Assembly: GCA_964030475.1 (NCBI GenBank) | Contig: CAXIPT010000001.1 | Location: 11,499,823 to 11,563,822, forward strand | Length of the DNA: 64,000 nt | Direction of reading: 5' to 3' | Source: Tethya wilhelma | Lineage: Eukaryota; Porifera; Demospongiae; Tethyida; Tethyidae | Shown: positions 34,201 to 41,530 of the stretch, piece after piece | Numbering within the stretch: the stretch's first letter is position 1 | How the letters are laid out: the number at the start of each line of letters is the position of its first letter | The notes under the pieces: model-generated | Database searches by the model: none | Told to the model about the DNA's origin: nothing | What the model saw: the letters and a program-made list of their open reading frames with translations, nothing else | Made by a program: the position numbers and the translations under genes

Positions 34201-34470
34201 ATTTGGATTTGCTGTACACAATGCCCAAATAGTTTTCTATGGGATGTATCACCTAAGTAACCTAGGAAACAAGGCTGAATGAGAAATATTGTACATATTG
34301 CATAGGTGTTTCTGTCACTTCGAGGAATTTAGGCTAACTAATATGTTGGCAAGTATTCCTGCATGTGCATTTTTAGGTTTCACACAATTTCAAACAGTGA
34401 TTTCTCTGTTATTTTCTGGCAGGGACTAGAAATAGTTAATCCTATGGCTGCAGAGAAGAAGTCAAAAGAG
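10205..34470 (+). CDS. PRPF31: PRPF31, 3' half (nine exons)
   Basis: U4/U6 snRNP protein needed for tri-snRNP assembly. Exons with GT-AG borders and continuous phase: 10205-10322, 12293-12345, 21976-22080, 22143-22242, 28182-28299, 28360-28432, 33558-33689, 33753-33848 and 34423-34470. They encode the Nop domain ([18 protein letters not shown], then [19 protein letters not shown] and [19 protein letters not shown], the 15.5K/U4 RNA binding region). A basic C-terminal segment ([50 protein letters not shown]) follows. Three introns are about 60 bp; the others are swollen by transposons. The exon that should precede 10205 is on the opposite strand at 41531-41582, and the final conserved exon (KYFSS... 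in other animals) was not found. Confidence 0.93.
10431..10670. repeat. Half copy of palindromic foldback repeat
   Basis: This resembles the right arm of the hairpin at 16725-16990 (ACAGGAAGAGTTTTCGCACA, ...CATTCCATCTT, TTTTTAAGATTTG...TTTTTTTACTTG). It lies in a PRPF31 intron. Confidence 0.6.
11097..11801. mobile_element. Foldback (MULE-like) element with 9-bp TSD
   Basis: The termini are TAGCCTCGTTCCCAGGC (from 11106) and its complement ending GAGGCTA at 11792. They are flanked by the exact 9-bp duplication GAAATGGCA (11097-11105 and 11793-11801). Each end is itself a hairpin: CCTTCTGCGTGCT with AGCACGCAGAAGG on the left, CCCTCTGCGTGC with GCACGCAGAGGG on the right. Nine-bp duplications and long complex termini fit Mutator-like or foldback elements. 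It encodes no transposase and sits in a PRPF31 intron. Confidence 0.85.
12529..12784. repeat. MITE-like repeat with GGTAAACT motifs
   Basis: It begins AGGGTGAAAATGTGAGC and ends TTTTTCACTCGGGT, with imperfect terminal complementarity. Related starts occur at about 14789 and 47668. It contains repeated GCGGTAAACT/CGGTAAAC words on both strands and has no coding capacity. Confidence 0.5.
12785..15276. other. PRPF31 intron filled with decayed repeats
   Basis: It contains diverged pieces of the 1.7-kb repeat (about 12835-13030 and 14250-14760, including the MITE TCATTCCTTAATATG...TATTAAGGAATGA at 14445-14650). A TAGCCTCGTTTCCAGGCC foldback left end lies at about 13199. No gene was recognised. 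Confidence 0.55.
15277..15457. mobile_element. 5' fragment of the HIRAN-Ulp1/DDE transposon family
   Basis: It starts with TACCGTATAGCGGGAAATTT, which is the complement of the right end at 8065-8090. It ends with GGGCTCGACACAATTAAC...CCACACGTCGAGATCGAG, which is the leader found at 5176-5235 before the HIRAN ORF. It therefore supplies the left terminus that the N at 5173 hides in the full copy. It breaks off abruptly into the dispersed repeat starting TGTGCGTTATTTGG. Confidence 0.75.
15665..16609. mobile_element. Non-autonomous TIR element with 4-bp TSD and subterminal repeats
   Basis: The element spans 15669-16605 with ends TGTCACGGGGAAT and ATTTCCAGTGACA, flanked by TACC (15665-15668 and 16606-16609). 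An empty site exists at about 60572: CTTCAAGTACCAGCTCAG has a single TACC and no insert. Both subterminal regions carry several copies of a GGGGAATTTGGTCC/GGACCAAATTCCCC-type motif in both orientations, typical of transposase binding arrays. No open frame of note is present inside. A 4-bp duplication fits groups such as Sola or Chapaev, but the terminal sequence alone does not decide. Confidence 0.8.
16725..16990. repeat. Near-perfect 266-bp palindrome (foldback MITE)
   Basis: Arms of about 115 bp: the left reads ACAGGTAAAAAAACATTGG... and GGAATTCTTCCTGTGGGC, the right is its complement ending in CCAATGTTTTTTTTACTTGT, around a loop at about 16842-16878. The same hairpin recurs at 60680-60937, with more diverged versions at 38996-39180 and 59249-59436. 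Half copies lie near 10.5, 43.4 and 46.8 kb. Confidence 0.88.
17112..17855. repeat. Degenerate GGCAAGAATTTGGCG-type element
   Basis: It begins GTACCCTATTGCCACTTATTTTGGCAAG and ends ATATGGTAC, with internal TTTTGGCAAA motifs like those of the MITE at 33321-33540. The inner ORF (17198-17440) is AT-rich and shows no family motif. Confidence 0.4.
18190..19000 (+). pseudogene. P2X7 intracellular (ballast) domain-like gene, decayed
   Basis: It begins with an acidic Ser-rich N-terminus ([21 protein letters not shown] at 18190), a common start of stand-alone ballast-domain proteins. An apparent GT-AG intron (18473-18544) splits the W codon of GNIDWYQCGGC. The next exon carries the zinc-binding Cys cluster: [19 protein letters not shown], then a [14 protein letters not shown] segment. 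After about 18730 the matching pieces are in other frames ([37 protein letters not shown] at about 18858-18990) with stops between them. It resembles the cytosolic C-terminal domain of vertebrate P2X7, which also exists as independent proteins in invertebrates. No receptor part is present. Confidence 0.65.
19556..19870 (-). pseudogene. THAP zinc-finger frame, probably inactive
   Basis: The start [14 protein letters not shown] and the block [20 protein letters not shown] match a THAP DNA-binding domain (C2CH finger with the conserved W). The second zinc-ligand region should read C-x2-H-F before TDNCF. In this frame it reads as an unrelated hydrophobic string, and the SEHF part lies in another frame, so a small indel has damaged the finger. 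[10 protein letters not shown] supplies the usual C-terminal Pro element of THAP domains. THAP domains are frequent in P-element-like and other transposases. The ATG at 19870 is chosen because THAP domains begin at the extreme N-terminus. Confidence 0.6.
20164..21447. mobile_element. TIR element of unknown class (1.28 kb)
   Basis: The left end CATGGATATTATAGCTCTCG and the complement of the right end CATGGATATTATAACTCTCG continue as GAAC(A/G)GGATTGGAAAC with a CATCACGTG core, giving about 45 bp of terminal inverted repeat. The inner + frame 20270-20500 and the overlapping minus frame 20147-20482 have no family motif, so the element is probably non-autonomous. No clear target duplication was seen. 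Confidence 0.65.
21448..21975. other. PRPF31 intron with foldback terminus
   Basis: A GCCTGGGAACGAGGCTA right end of the 9-bp-TSD foldback family lies at about 21736-21752, with no matching left end nearby. Otherwise it is plain AT-rich intron ending in TATGTAG at 21975. Confidence 0.5.
22980..24275 (+). pseudogene. QYKN-motif transposon ORF, decayed (candidate RNase H-like transposase)
   Basis: A chain of overlapping frames reads as one ancestral protein. [11 protein letters not shown] begins at 22980, then [20 protein letters not shown] with [19 protein letters not shown] Cys segment with [10 protein letters not shown] follows, then [36 protein letters not shown] and a C-terminal [17 protein letters not shown]. 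The frame changes at least four times and stops intervene. The Asp residues in ADFSE, SDG and CDG could be a DDE/D-type catalytic set, but that is inference. I recognise the pattern from transposon-like proteins of cnidarians and sponges and cannot name the superfamily. The upstream 22411-22979 is its leader; similar leader sequence occurs at 44514-44840 without the ORF. Confidence 0.6.
24276..25488. other. PRPF31 intron, no gene recognised
   Basis: It contains a CCTGGGAATGAGGCTA foldback terminus at about 24474-24489 and AT-rich sequence. A short GGTCATGAAGCTGTCCGGCT region at about 24700 looks faintly coding but has no family match. Confidence 0.4.
25489..28034. repeat. Tandem duplication (about 1.22 and 1.32 kb)
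   Basis: Copy 1 (25489-26710) and copy 2 (26712-28034) both start AAAAAAATCCAGCTAGGGG and end TAGCTTACAATT. The second copy carries about 90 extra bases near 27630-27722. Differences are few (for example TCCACAG versus TCCCCCA early on), so the duplication is recent. Each unit contains a piece of the dispersed repeat with TTGCGCTAACC...TACTGGGAATGGAA, and the 61-codon frames at 26515 and 27840 are just that repeat. Both lie in the 5.9-kb PRPF31 intron. Confidence 0.92.
28433..29219. other. PRPF31 intron, unassigned
   Basis: AT-rich sequence after the exon donor at 28433. No gene or clear element terminus was found before the hAT insertion. Confidence 0.4.
29379..30076 (+). pseudogene. hAT transposase, N-terminal block with BED finger
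   Basis: The ATG at 29379 opens a BED zinc finger: [21 protein letters not shown] and a [11 protein letters not shown]2H2-type ending (residues 8-60). An RNase H-like start follows, with [20 protein letters not shown] around residues 160-182; the first catalytic Asp is expected at SDIW. Coding is interrupted after VVAVVH by an unrelated insertion that introduces a stop at 30099-30101, so this copy cannot make a full transposase. Confidence 0.82.
30077..30680. mobile_element. Insertion nested inside the hAT transposase
   Basis: It starts CATTGGGGCGAGCCGGAGC; the right side carries GGCTCACCCCTTTGATG, so GGGGCGAGCC and GGGGTGAGCC are short inverted ends. The hAT reading resumes with [20 protein letters not shown] at about 30689. 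A similar GGGGCGAGC terminus occurs at 61895. The exact right boundary is uncertain by about 20 bp. Confidence 0.55.
30681..31755 (+). pseudogene. hAT transposase, C-terminal block
   Basis: [25 protein letters not shown] (from about 30689) continues into a frame at 30884-31318 ([15 protein letters not shown]). After a frame change at about 31310 it reaches the C-terminal dimerisation domain: [14 protein letters not shown] and then [13 protein letters not shown] within residues 75-135 of the last frame. A TAG interrupts the first piece, and the region where the family has a conserved LDPRF motif is missing at the last frame change. The domain order is normal for hAT; the gene is dead in this copy. 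Confidence 0.82.
32614..33230. mobile_element. Foldback element of the TAGCCTCG family
   Basis: The element spans 32623-33221, from TAGCCTCGAAAACTAGTCCC to GACTGGTTTACGAGGCTA, with near-identical flanks TACTCTGAG and TATTCTGAG (9 bp, one mismatch). Inner sub-repeats GGAGGGCCTGGTCTCCAAAA and its complement, with adjacent TGACGTCA-type sites, form complex hairpin ends. It has no transposase. Confidence 0.78.
33321..33540. mobile_element. 220-bp MITE directly before a PRPF31 exon
   Basis: The ends are TACCGTATAGTCGGTAAACT and the complement of AAATTTACCCGCTATACGGTA, with inner GGCGAATT/AATTCGCC repeats. The terminal TACCGTATAG is shared with the HIRAN-Ulp1/DDE transposon, which may therefore mobilise it. 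It ends only 17 bp before the exon start at 33558, so part of that intron's acceptor region is MITE sequence. Confidence 0.85.
33887..34060. mobile_element. 174-bp MITE in a PRPF31 intron
   Basis: The ends are TACCATATAGCTCTAAATTT and the complement of AAATTTGGAACTATATGGTA, with inner GTGGT/ACCAC and ATTTTTGTG repeats. A relative lies at 41685-41892. Confidence 0.82.
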
Positions 34471-34564
34471 GTAATTTATGTATTAAAGTATAAAACATTA
34501 GTAATGTAGAAAGATCATAGAAATGGCCAAGATAGGAATGGTTGTCAGTTGACTGAGCTAGGAG

Positions 34565-35180
34565 TAGCTTCGTACCCAGGCTCTCTCCTTTGACCTTACA
34601 CTAAGGGTAAGGAAGGAGAGAGTCTGGGATCCCTTGTCATGCACGTGACCCTACAGGTTGAATGCTAGTAGAATACAGATAATTCAGCGTGGGCATATCA
34701 CGTCCAGGCAATTAGACTACCCACGCATTTTCCATCTAAAGGTCGCTGTATTTTTAGTTCAGTTCTGTTCTACTCAGAATTTAGCGATACTGAAACAAAA
34801 CGCTAAGTCTTTGGGCTAAGAGAGTTACAATACCTAACAACAAGACACTTTTTTTGAGTAAGTTATATGACAGAACGTACCTGCATCTTTGTTCTGCATG
34901 ACTAGTCGATTGAACCGTATCTCACTCGAAATAATGCACTATTAGCACGCTGTTAGCTACGAAGTGGCATTTAGATACTAAATAGAAGCTAGCAAGCAAA
35001 ATTAGACTGCTGTAGCTAAGGGCTAACAAAAGTACCAGCTCTGTTTCTTAGCTGCTAAACTCGAGGGAAAAAATCTAGATCAGCTTGGATTGTGGTCGAT
35101 TTTGCCCACGCTCGTTTATTTAGGGTTCACGTGCTTTCCGTGAGTGAAAGGTCAAAGGGGAGAGCCTCGGTATGAGGCTA
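34565..35180. mobile_element. Foldback element of the TAGCCTCG family
   Basis: It begins TAGCTTCGTACCCAGGCTCTCTCC and ends GGAGAGCCTCGGTATGAGGCTA. Sub-repeats GGTCAAAG/CTTTGACC and a CACGTG lie near both ends. The nine bases outside match only partly (AGCTAGGAG and TACTAGGCT). Confidence 0.65.
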
Positions 35181-36138
35181 TACTAGGCTGCTAGGTAGCC
35201 TAGTTAGGCTGAGCAAAGTTTATAGAACTAGACGCATGACTGCGTGCTGGTAGACTCCACATATTTAGCGTTTCCGATATTTTATGTAGTTGTACGATAA
35301 CAGATGGTCCGGAAGCACCAGGAAATAAAGCATAATTCTTATAAACCCAGTGACGACTAGATACCAATCGGCGCTGGTGTGAATGGAACTAGAGTAGAGG
35401 TCATACATGTCGTGCAAGGAATGGTTGTCGTTGTCTTTTTTAGGAGTATCAGCGTTGTCCGTATGATGGTGTCCGGATACTGAGGGTCTACTCTAGTTGA
35501 TCCTAACCACCCTCTCCTAGGGCCAGTTGCAATCAACTCTCAAAGGACAGTGATGTTGAACGTCCTTTAGCTCAAGCTCAGAAGTTGTGTCATAGAGTAG
35601 CATCATTAAATGAAACACATACCTGTCAAACATAGTGCAGTAGTTGCTGTAACCTATGGATCTAGGATATCGGTGCGTAGAGCACCAGCAAAGGGTATAC
35701 ACCCAGGCTCAGTTGTAAGATACTAAATATCAAACTAATTGAATGGTCAGGTATAAATTTAAAAACTAACACACTGTACTAGCAGGCCAGCTCACATAGT
35801 AGTACACAAATATTAAATTTTATTATACATTGTCTCAGTCAACTTGACTTACCAGTTAAGGATTTGAATCCTTGAGAAACTCTGCATGACCACTATATAA
35901 TTATACAACTTGGTAGACTGCTTTACTCCTCTCTAAGTATCAGTTGCTTTTAGCTATTCAAATTCTCGATATAATTATAGAAGATAGCTCAGACTGCTTT
36001 TCCCGCCACTCATCATGGCCCCGCGAAAGGAAATTAAAGGGAAATTCCCTTACATAATAAGTGGGCGGGGCTCAAAACAAAACAGTGCCACCGAGTAGCC
36101 TATCTATCTAGTCCTCTACAAGTCCAGAGGAAAAATTA
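35181..36138. other. Intergenic, possible short exon at 35521-35630
   Basis: A TCTCCTAG acceptor-like sequence at 35513-35520 is followed by a 30-codon open stretch (KDSDVERPLAQAQKLCHRVASLNETHTC) with no family match. The missing last PRPF31 exon was sought here and not found. Confidence 0.25.
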
Positions 36139-37895
36139 ATGACTACATCTACATCAAACCTGCAGACACCACTATCAGAACCAAAACTTCCACTCAAGTT
36201 TAAATGGAGGCAGGGCAGTGATATGCCATTTAGAGTATGGGTAGTCTCGCGTAGCCAGACCCCTTTCGCTCCGCCTATATGGCTCCGCGGGAAAAGGGGT
36301 CTGGTGTATCTCGCATCAAAAAGTTGTGCAGAGGCCAGGAATTTCGGCCTGACCAACGAAATCACAGAACACGTAATTATCGCTCTGGGATTGATCAATA
36401 GCTTCCGTGCGCGTTAAATAGAAACAACGCACAACGGAGTTTTCAAGTAAAATTCATGGCTAGAAATGTAGTGACATATGAATTATTGATGAGCCTACAT
36501 GCATCAGGCAGCTGCTCAGTAGCTAAGTACTAAAAGTGATACTGAAATGCATTTTAGTCTTCAGATTGCAAGCTAACAAGACACTCTAGAAAAATTTGCG
36601 CCCTAAATACTGTTAATTCAACCTTTTGAGTAACTTACAGCAAGCTTTTCAAGTCCAGGAGGCTGGCGGTTTCACCGCCAAATGGCCAAATGTCGAGCAT
36701 ATCAAAAACGCGATCGCACAGTATTGCTTCTGTACTTTAGAACAGGAAGTACCTATATCTTTTTATCCAGCATTTCGATTTTTCACTAGTTTTGCAAATT
36801 TGCGCCCTAAATTATTAAACAGGAAGAGTTGAACTTATGACTTCCTCAATCAATGGACCTTGAACTCTGGCACTCGTTCCGCCAAACGGAGCTAAAGTTA
36901 GTGAAGTTTTGCTTGCTCTGCCATTGTTACAATACAAAATTTTGCATATTAATGAGATGCAAATTAGGCTTGTACTTTTTATGTAGCACAGCTGCATGTC
37001 ACTGTTAGTACTACAATTTCTAGCCATGTGCTAAAAGAACAGAGAACCATCCACAAAAATCAGAAGCAAAAGCTAAGCTAGGGTGCCAGGCCTTGACACA
37101 GGTACGAATGAAAGCCGTGGTGTGGTTTTTGATCGTGAGAGAAGCGTATATGTCTTTTAGAAAAATCCGTTAGCTCTTAGATAAAAAATACGTATTTTAG
37201 CGATGGCAGATCTTTTCAACAGCTTATAGCAACCAAGAGCAGCTAACGCTGCCATGGTCTACTCCGTCAAGAGTGAGAAATAGGCTCGAGAAAACTATAT
37301 TTTACTTACCCCGCCCAAAAAATTGAAAATTTTTTCATCTGTTATGCAATAATTGCATTCCATTTGCACAACTTTTTGATGCGAGATACACCAGACCCCT
37401 TTCCCGCGGAGCCATATAGGCGGAGCGAAAGGGGTCTGGCTACGCGAGACTAGAGTATGGGGTGGTCCAAGTGTAGTGGTGATGAAAGGAGATGTCTATT
37501 TTGGAGGAGTGATGGCATCATCTGATGAAGAAGAACTAACTGTTTGTATCTACAGCCCTCACAGTGATTCATGGAGCCAACTTCCTAGATATTATGAGTA
37601 TAAGTACTTTGGATTGGCTACAATTAAAGAAAATCAACTGGTAGCTGTTGGCGGACAAGATGTAATAACTGGGAAAAACACTAACAAACTGGGGAATGGG
37701 AAGAAAAATCAGGTATGTGGAGTTTCTCTCTACCGCCAATGAACACTGCTAGTAACTCTCCAGCAGTTGCCACATACAACCAGTGGCTACTAGTAGCTGG
37801 TGGTTTTGGTGAACAAGGTCCACTTTCAAGAGTTGAACTACTGAATGTATCATACAAACAATGGCACAATTATTTGTGTTGGAGGCTGTTCAAGC
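36139..37895 (+). pseudogene. Kelch-repeat gene split by a transposon
   Basis: Kelch repeats form a beta-propeller for protein binding. The first part is 36139-36241 (LPLKFKWRQGSDMPFRVW). The code resumes exactly after the target duplication at 37462 (GPSVVMKGDVYFGGVMAS, CIYSPHSDSWSQLP, QLVAVGGQD). A one-base frame change at the G4 run 37691-37694 separates NKLG from WEEKSGMWSFSLPPM, and the last repeat has WLLVAGGFGEQGP...VELLNVSYKQW before a stop at about 37899. Only about four blades are left. With the insert and the missing G discounted the frame would be open, so the damage is recent. The start ATG at 36139 is the first in frame. Confidence 0.8.
36233..37461. mobile_element. 1.2-kb MULE-like element inserted in the kelch gene
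   Basis: The element spans 36242-37452, flanked by a perfect 9-bp duplication GAGTATGGG (36233-36241 and 37453-37461). The terminal inverted repeats are 88-89 bp (36242-36330 and 37365-37452), start TAGTCTCGCGTAGCCAGACC, and differ by one A in a run. Each repeat is itself a hairpin, with CCAGACCCCTTT facing AAAGGGGTCTGG. The interior is non-coding; the two opposed frames at about 36108-36417 only mirror the terminal repeat. The near-identical ends indicate a young insertion. Confidence 0.93.
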
Positions 37896-38061
37896 TGTGA
37901 GAGAAATCGGTTGGCTCTGCAAGGTCTGTCGCCAAGACTTGGAAGGAGACCAGATAGGCTGTGATGGCTGCTGTCAATGGTTTCATTTCCACTGTGCAGG
38001 CCTCAAAGTAGCTCCTAGGGCTAAAGCTTGGTTTTGTTCTGGTTGCTATACCAATGTGTAA
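37861..38061 (+). CDS. PHD-finger ORF overlapping the kelch end
   Basis: A Cys4-His-Cys3 PHD finger: WLCKVC, then IGCDGCCQWFHFHCAGL and WFCSGC, with all eight ligands present (residues 20-63). PHD fingers read histone tails in chromatin proteins and also occur at the C-terminus of some transposon ORFs. The frame overlaps the end of the kelch frame in another phase. It may be an exon joined to kelch sequence by splicing (an AG lies just before AGAAATCGG at about 37903), or transposon debris. Only 66 codons remain, so it is probably part of a longer protein. Confidence 0.6.
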   Translation: MAQLFVLEAVQAVREIGWLCKVCRQDLEGDQIGCDGCCQWFHFHCAGLKVAPRAKAWFCSGCYTNV

Positions 38062-38995
38062 CTGGTTTGTATGTTTCCTAACTGTTTTATAAGTGTAATC
38101 AATGTGGCTCTGAACACACAATATCAATCTGTTTGTTTGTGCTGAGCTGGCACTGTTTTGAGGGTCAAAGTTCAATCTCAAGGACAAATAGCTGCAGCAT
38201 CTGCAATCCGGTACCAGACAAATATACACTACGTTTGTTATATATAAGCCTTGATTTTTATCTATTTATTAGGCTTTCACCAGACCTACCTCATGAAGTT
38301 TGTTCAAGTCTGGCAAGATGATCAAGTCAAGTGTGCTGACTCTATGGTTTTTTATTTGTCTAAATATTCCATAGATACCACTGTATTCGTATTTGCTGAT
38401 GTTGTTTCAGTTCTGGAGTATTTTCTTTGTGATTCAAAATTGTTTTTATCAAGAAAAGTAAAATTTTAGCGCAGAAAAAGCAAGCAATAATATGACACAC
38501 TTGCCTGATGACCTGCATGCTGTTTCAACACAGTTCAAAGTTGACATGTATGTAGGTGAGTCAAAAAATGGACAAATAATTGACACGCGAACGCGTGTCA
38601 TTTTGACACGCTTGTTTTTACTGCACCCTTCCCATTCCTATACTACTTATTTTTTTGAAATTTTTACTATAGTAAGTGTATTATGTGGACTTGAATCTCA
38701 ACCTCTGCATATAGCCATCACTATTGCTGAACTTGTAAGTATGCTGCATTGGAAACTGGCATTTGACATCTTGTTCAAAGATTGATTTCATTATAGAAGG
38801 GCACACTCTACTTAAATTAATTTTTATTTACATCTTTACTGATTAAACTCAAAATTAATGTGACCTTTGCTATAGTGTGCCATGCATATACATGACCTAG
38901 CCAAGCAAGCCTAAATAGACCTTCCTCTTACTATGTTCAGAGCATGCAGTATTCCACAAAAACACTTTGTCTGTCCCTATTTAGTATAAAAAAGC
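38062..38995. other. AT-rich stretch, no gene recognised
   Basis: Several short open frames (38251-38469, 38492-38785) lack family motifs. A perfect palindrome TGACACGCGAACGCGTGTCA lies at 38581-38600, followed by TTTTGACACGC. Confidence 0.4.
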
Positions 38996-39180
38996 AAGCA
39001 TCAAAAAAGTGAGAAAACAAGATAGGAAATGGTTGTTGATTAAGTGAGTTCATTTCACTGTGTCACCTTATGTTGATATCCGAACTGAGCTCAATGACAT
39101 TGTAGACACAGGAATGAACTCGCTTAATCTAACAACTGTTCCTATCTTGTTTGCTCACTCTTTTACGATTTGGCCATTCC
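38996..39180. repeat. Diverged foldback hairpin
   Basis: The left arm AAACAAGATAGGAAATGGTTG...AAGTGAGTTCATT and the right arm AATGAACTCGCTTAATC...CCTATCTTGTTTG pair with few mismatches. It is a relative of the 16725-16990 palindrome. Confidence 0.7.
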
Positions 39181-39645
39181 TATGTTTGCATTTCATTTCT
39201 AATGTTTTTTATACTTGTTTGTTCTATTTTTTTCGAATAATTGTTCATAATATCAGTGGAATTTAGTCTTTAGCTTGAACAGAGAACTTACTAATAGCCC
39301 TAGCTACACACCCACCTACCAGTCACCGTGCCGGGCACTGTTGGACATGCCTTGCAGACAGCTGAAACTCTGAAACTCCCAGCTGAAAATGTGATTTATG
39401 TCAATTATATATGTGTCTTGTTACTTCAAGATAACTTCCCTACTGATAAACTGAACACAGAGAACGAGAGGATAGAACAGAACCAGAACTTGGAGCACTG
39501 CATGCTTGCCGGCAATAGATTTCAAATAACGCCCACTTGAATATGGAAAGGGTACTTAGACTAACTAGCTTATTAATGATGCACGAGTTTAGAAATTAAT
39601 GGCCGCCATATGGAGAAAACGCTTTTCGCTTTGTATCTAGTGACT

Positions 39646-39646
39646 N
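39646..39646. other. Single N at the edge of the 1.7-kb repeat
   Basis: The homology to copy 1 at 8156-9877 stops precisely at this N; bases to its left belong to a different dispersed repeat (CATATGGAGAAAACGCTTTTCGC). It looks like a contig join. Confidence 0.7.
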
Positions 39647-41364
39647 TTTAACACTAAAGTCAATGGATGGGATTATTAGAGAAGAGTCAGTCTCTACAAA
39701 AAGCAGGAGTGGTACATGCACATTATGATGCGAACAAGTCAGTTAAGAAGGAAGGGAGAAAGAAGGAAAAAAATTGCCGGTAGTGTTATGGCTTCTTGTT
39801 AACACTCACTCCAAAGTGCTCTAAAATATTTGTTTGAGTTTTGTTGGCTCATGGCATTGAAATTTATAAGCATGAATATAAATACTTTGTATTGTGTCAA
39901 TGGGAATGTCGACCCATTCCTACTATATGTACTTTCATACATATGATACATACGAGGTACATTAGGAAATTTTGCTAACATATGGTTAATAGCAACTAAA
40001 CTCCTTTCATAAACAACAACACGTAGAAAAAAATCAGGTGTTATGCCCCCAAATTAGCACAAGTGACCTATTTCTATGGCCTTTCAAGTAAGCAGCTCAG
40101 AGCGCTCTTGATCAAGCTAGATTGAAACAAATGGTTTTACAGTTTGCCTACCACTCTCTGTAAAACCACAACAAATTTTAGGCCCCAATGTTGTATGGCT
40201 TCCTAGCTATAACCAGTTAAATTTTTGATATTTTTGCAATTTTTCACTGACTGTGTGGTACAAAATATTCTTTATCCTCTACTAGGAGCATGATATGAGG
40301 AAACTAACTTGAGTTCCTAATAGCACTTGAAACAAGCTTCAAAATGATGTTACAAGTATTTGCCACTAAGGTCAAAGGTTATGTTAATTTTTTGATTGTT
40401 TTTTTCTGTCGGGATCCTTTAATTTTCTTAATTTTTTGTCAAGGTGTGTTCTTTAGTCATTCCTTAATACATAGACAAAATTTTATTTTGGGCTGCTAAT
40501 GGAATCCAGTAAATTGTGGCAATTTACTGGTTCAGGTCCTGAAAATTTGCTAAATTAGCACATACTTGGTAACATGAACAAGACCTAAGCAAGTGAATTG
40601 CCACTTTATACTGGAACCCATTATCGACCCAAGATAAAATTTTATCAACGTATTAAGGAATGAGTAAACAACTCTTTGACAAAAAGATTTGACGATCAAG
40701 TAAGGTCAAAGGTTATGGCAACATTTTGATTGAGTTTGTTTTACTTCCTCTCGCTGCACACCAAATTTGTTGGATAAAATCTGAGGACATGCGTCATTTT
40801 TCGTGTTGACTCCACATGGAATGACCTAGAAGTTCCTGCCAGCTATAGGCCATGCATGCAGTTGGTAATCGGTCATATAGAGCCTCTGAGCAAATTTAAA
40901 GCTTTGACTTTGCTTTGCTAGTGATGAACATTTCGTATTGTGTCAATGGGACAGTTGGCCCATTTCTGTACTACCGTACGTATGATTGGTGTAGTTCATT
41001 TAGAAAAATAACAGTCCATGGCTTCAGAGCTCATTGATAGCACCAATAAATAGTGTAGAATGCAATAAATTTCAGTGTGTTCTTAGCTGTGCTGCCATCA
41101 TTAAAGAGATGACTTCTACACTTCAATTTTCCAAGGTAGTAACACCATTATAATTACGACAGAGATACCCTTGCCACGCATACTTGCACCAGGGGTTAAT
41201 AAGAAAAAATAGGTTATATGATCACTAGTGAACTTTTTAGCTTGTACATGACTGTGGCTGTATATAACTGGCTAGCATACTACTGGGGTTACAAAACCGT
41301 TTGCCTGAGTGCAATATTAATTAGTAACCTAACTCATGCAGTATACCTGAACTCCATGGAGGCC
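39647..41364. repeat. 1.7-kb repeat, copy 2 (inverted)
   Basis: The reverse complement of 8156-9877, ending at CTCCATGGAGG. Beyond it the sequence is unique and leads to the PRPF31 exon at 41531-41582 on the minus strand. The pair thus faces inward around a 29.8-kb block. Confidence 0.9.
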
Positions 41365-41530
41365 AGTGAACAGTGTACTTGAGTACAGCATAAGTACATG
41401 AAACATAATACCAAGAACATTACTATTTTAGCTAAATTGATCATTCTGCACTCGTGCATTATACTCCATACAGCATAGGGAAGGGTGTAATAAGTATAAC
41501 AAAAGCTTCATTATTATAGCTAACACTGAC

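Noticed and set aside
35860..35880. GGATTTGAATCC as a tRNA B box
   Set aside because: No A box or acceptor stem at the right spacing; no tRNA or rRNA gene was recognised in the window.
36108..36417. Opposed 92-96 codon frames at the left end of the kelch insert
   Set aside because: They lie across the hairpin terminal repeat; a palindrome gives mirrored open frames by chance.
35184..39640. Final PRPF31 exon (conserved KYFSS-type C-terminus)
   Set aside because: Searched by eye on both strands of this block and not found; reading through the donor at 34471 gives only a short unconserved tail.
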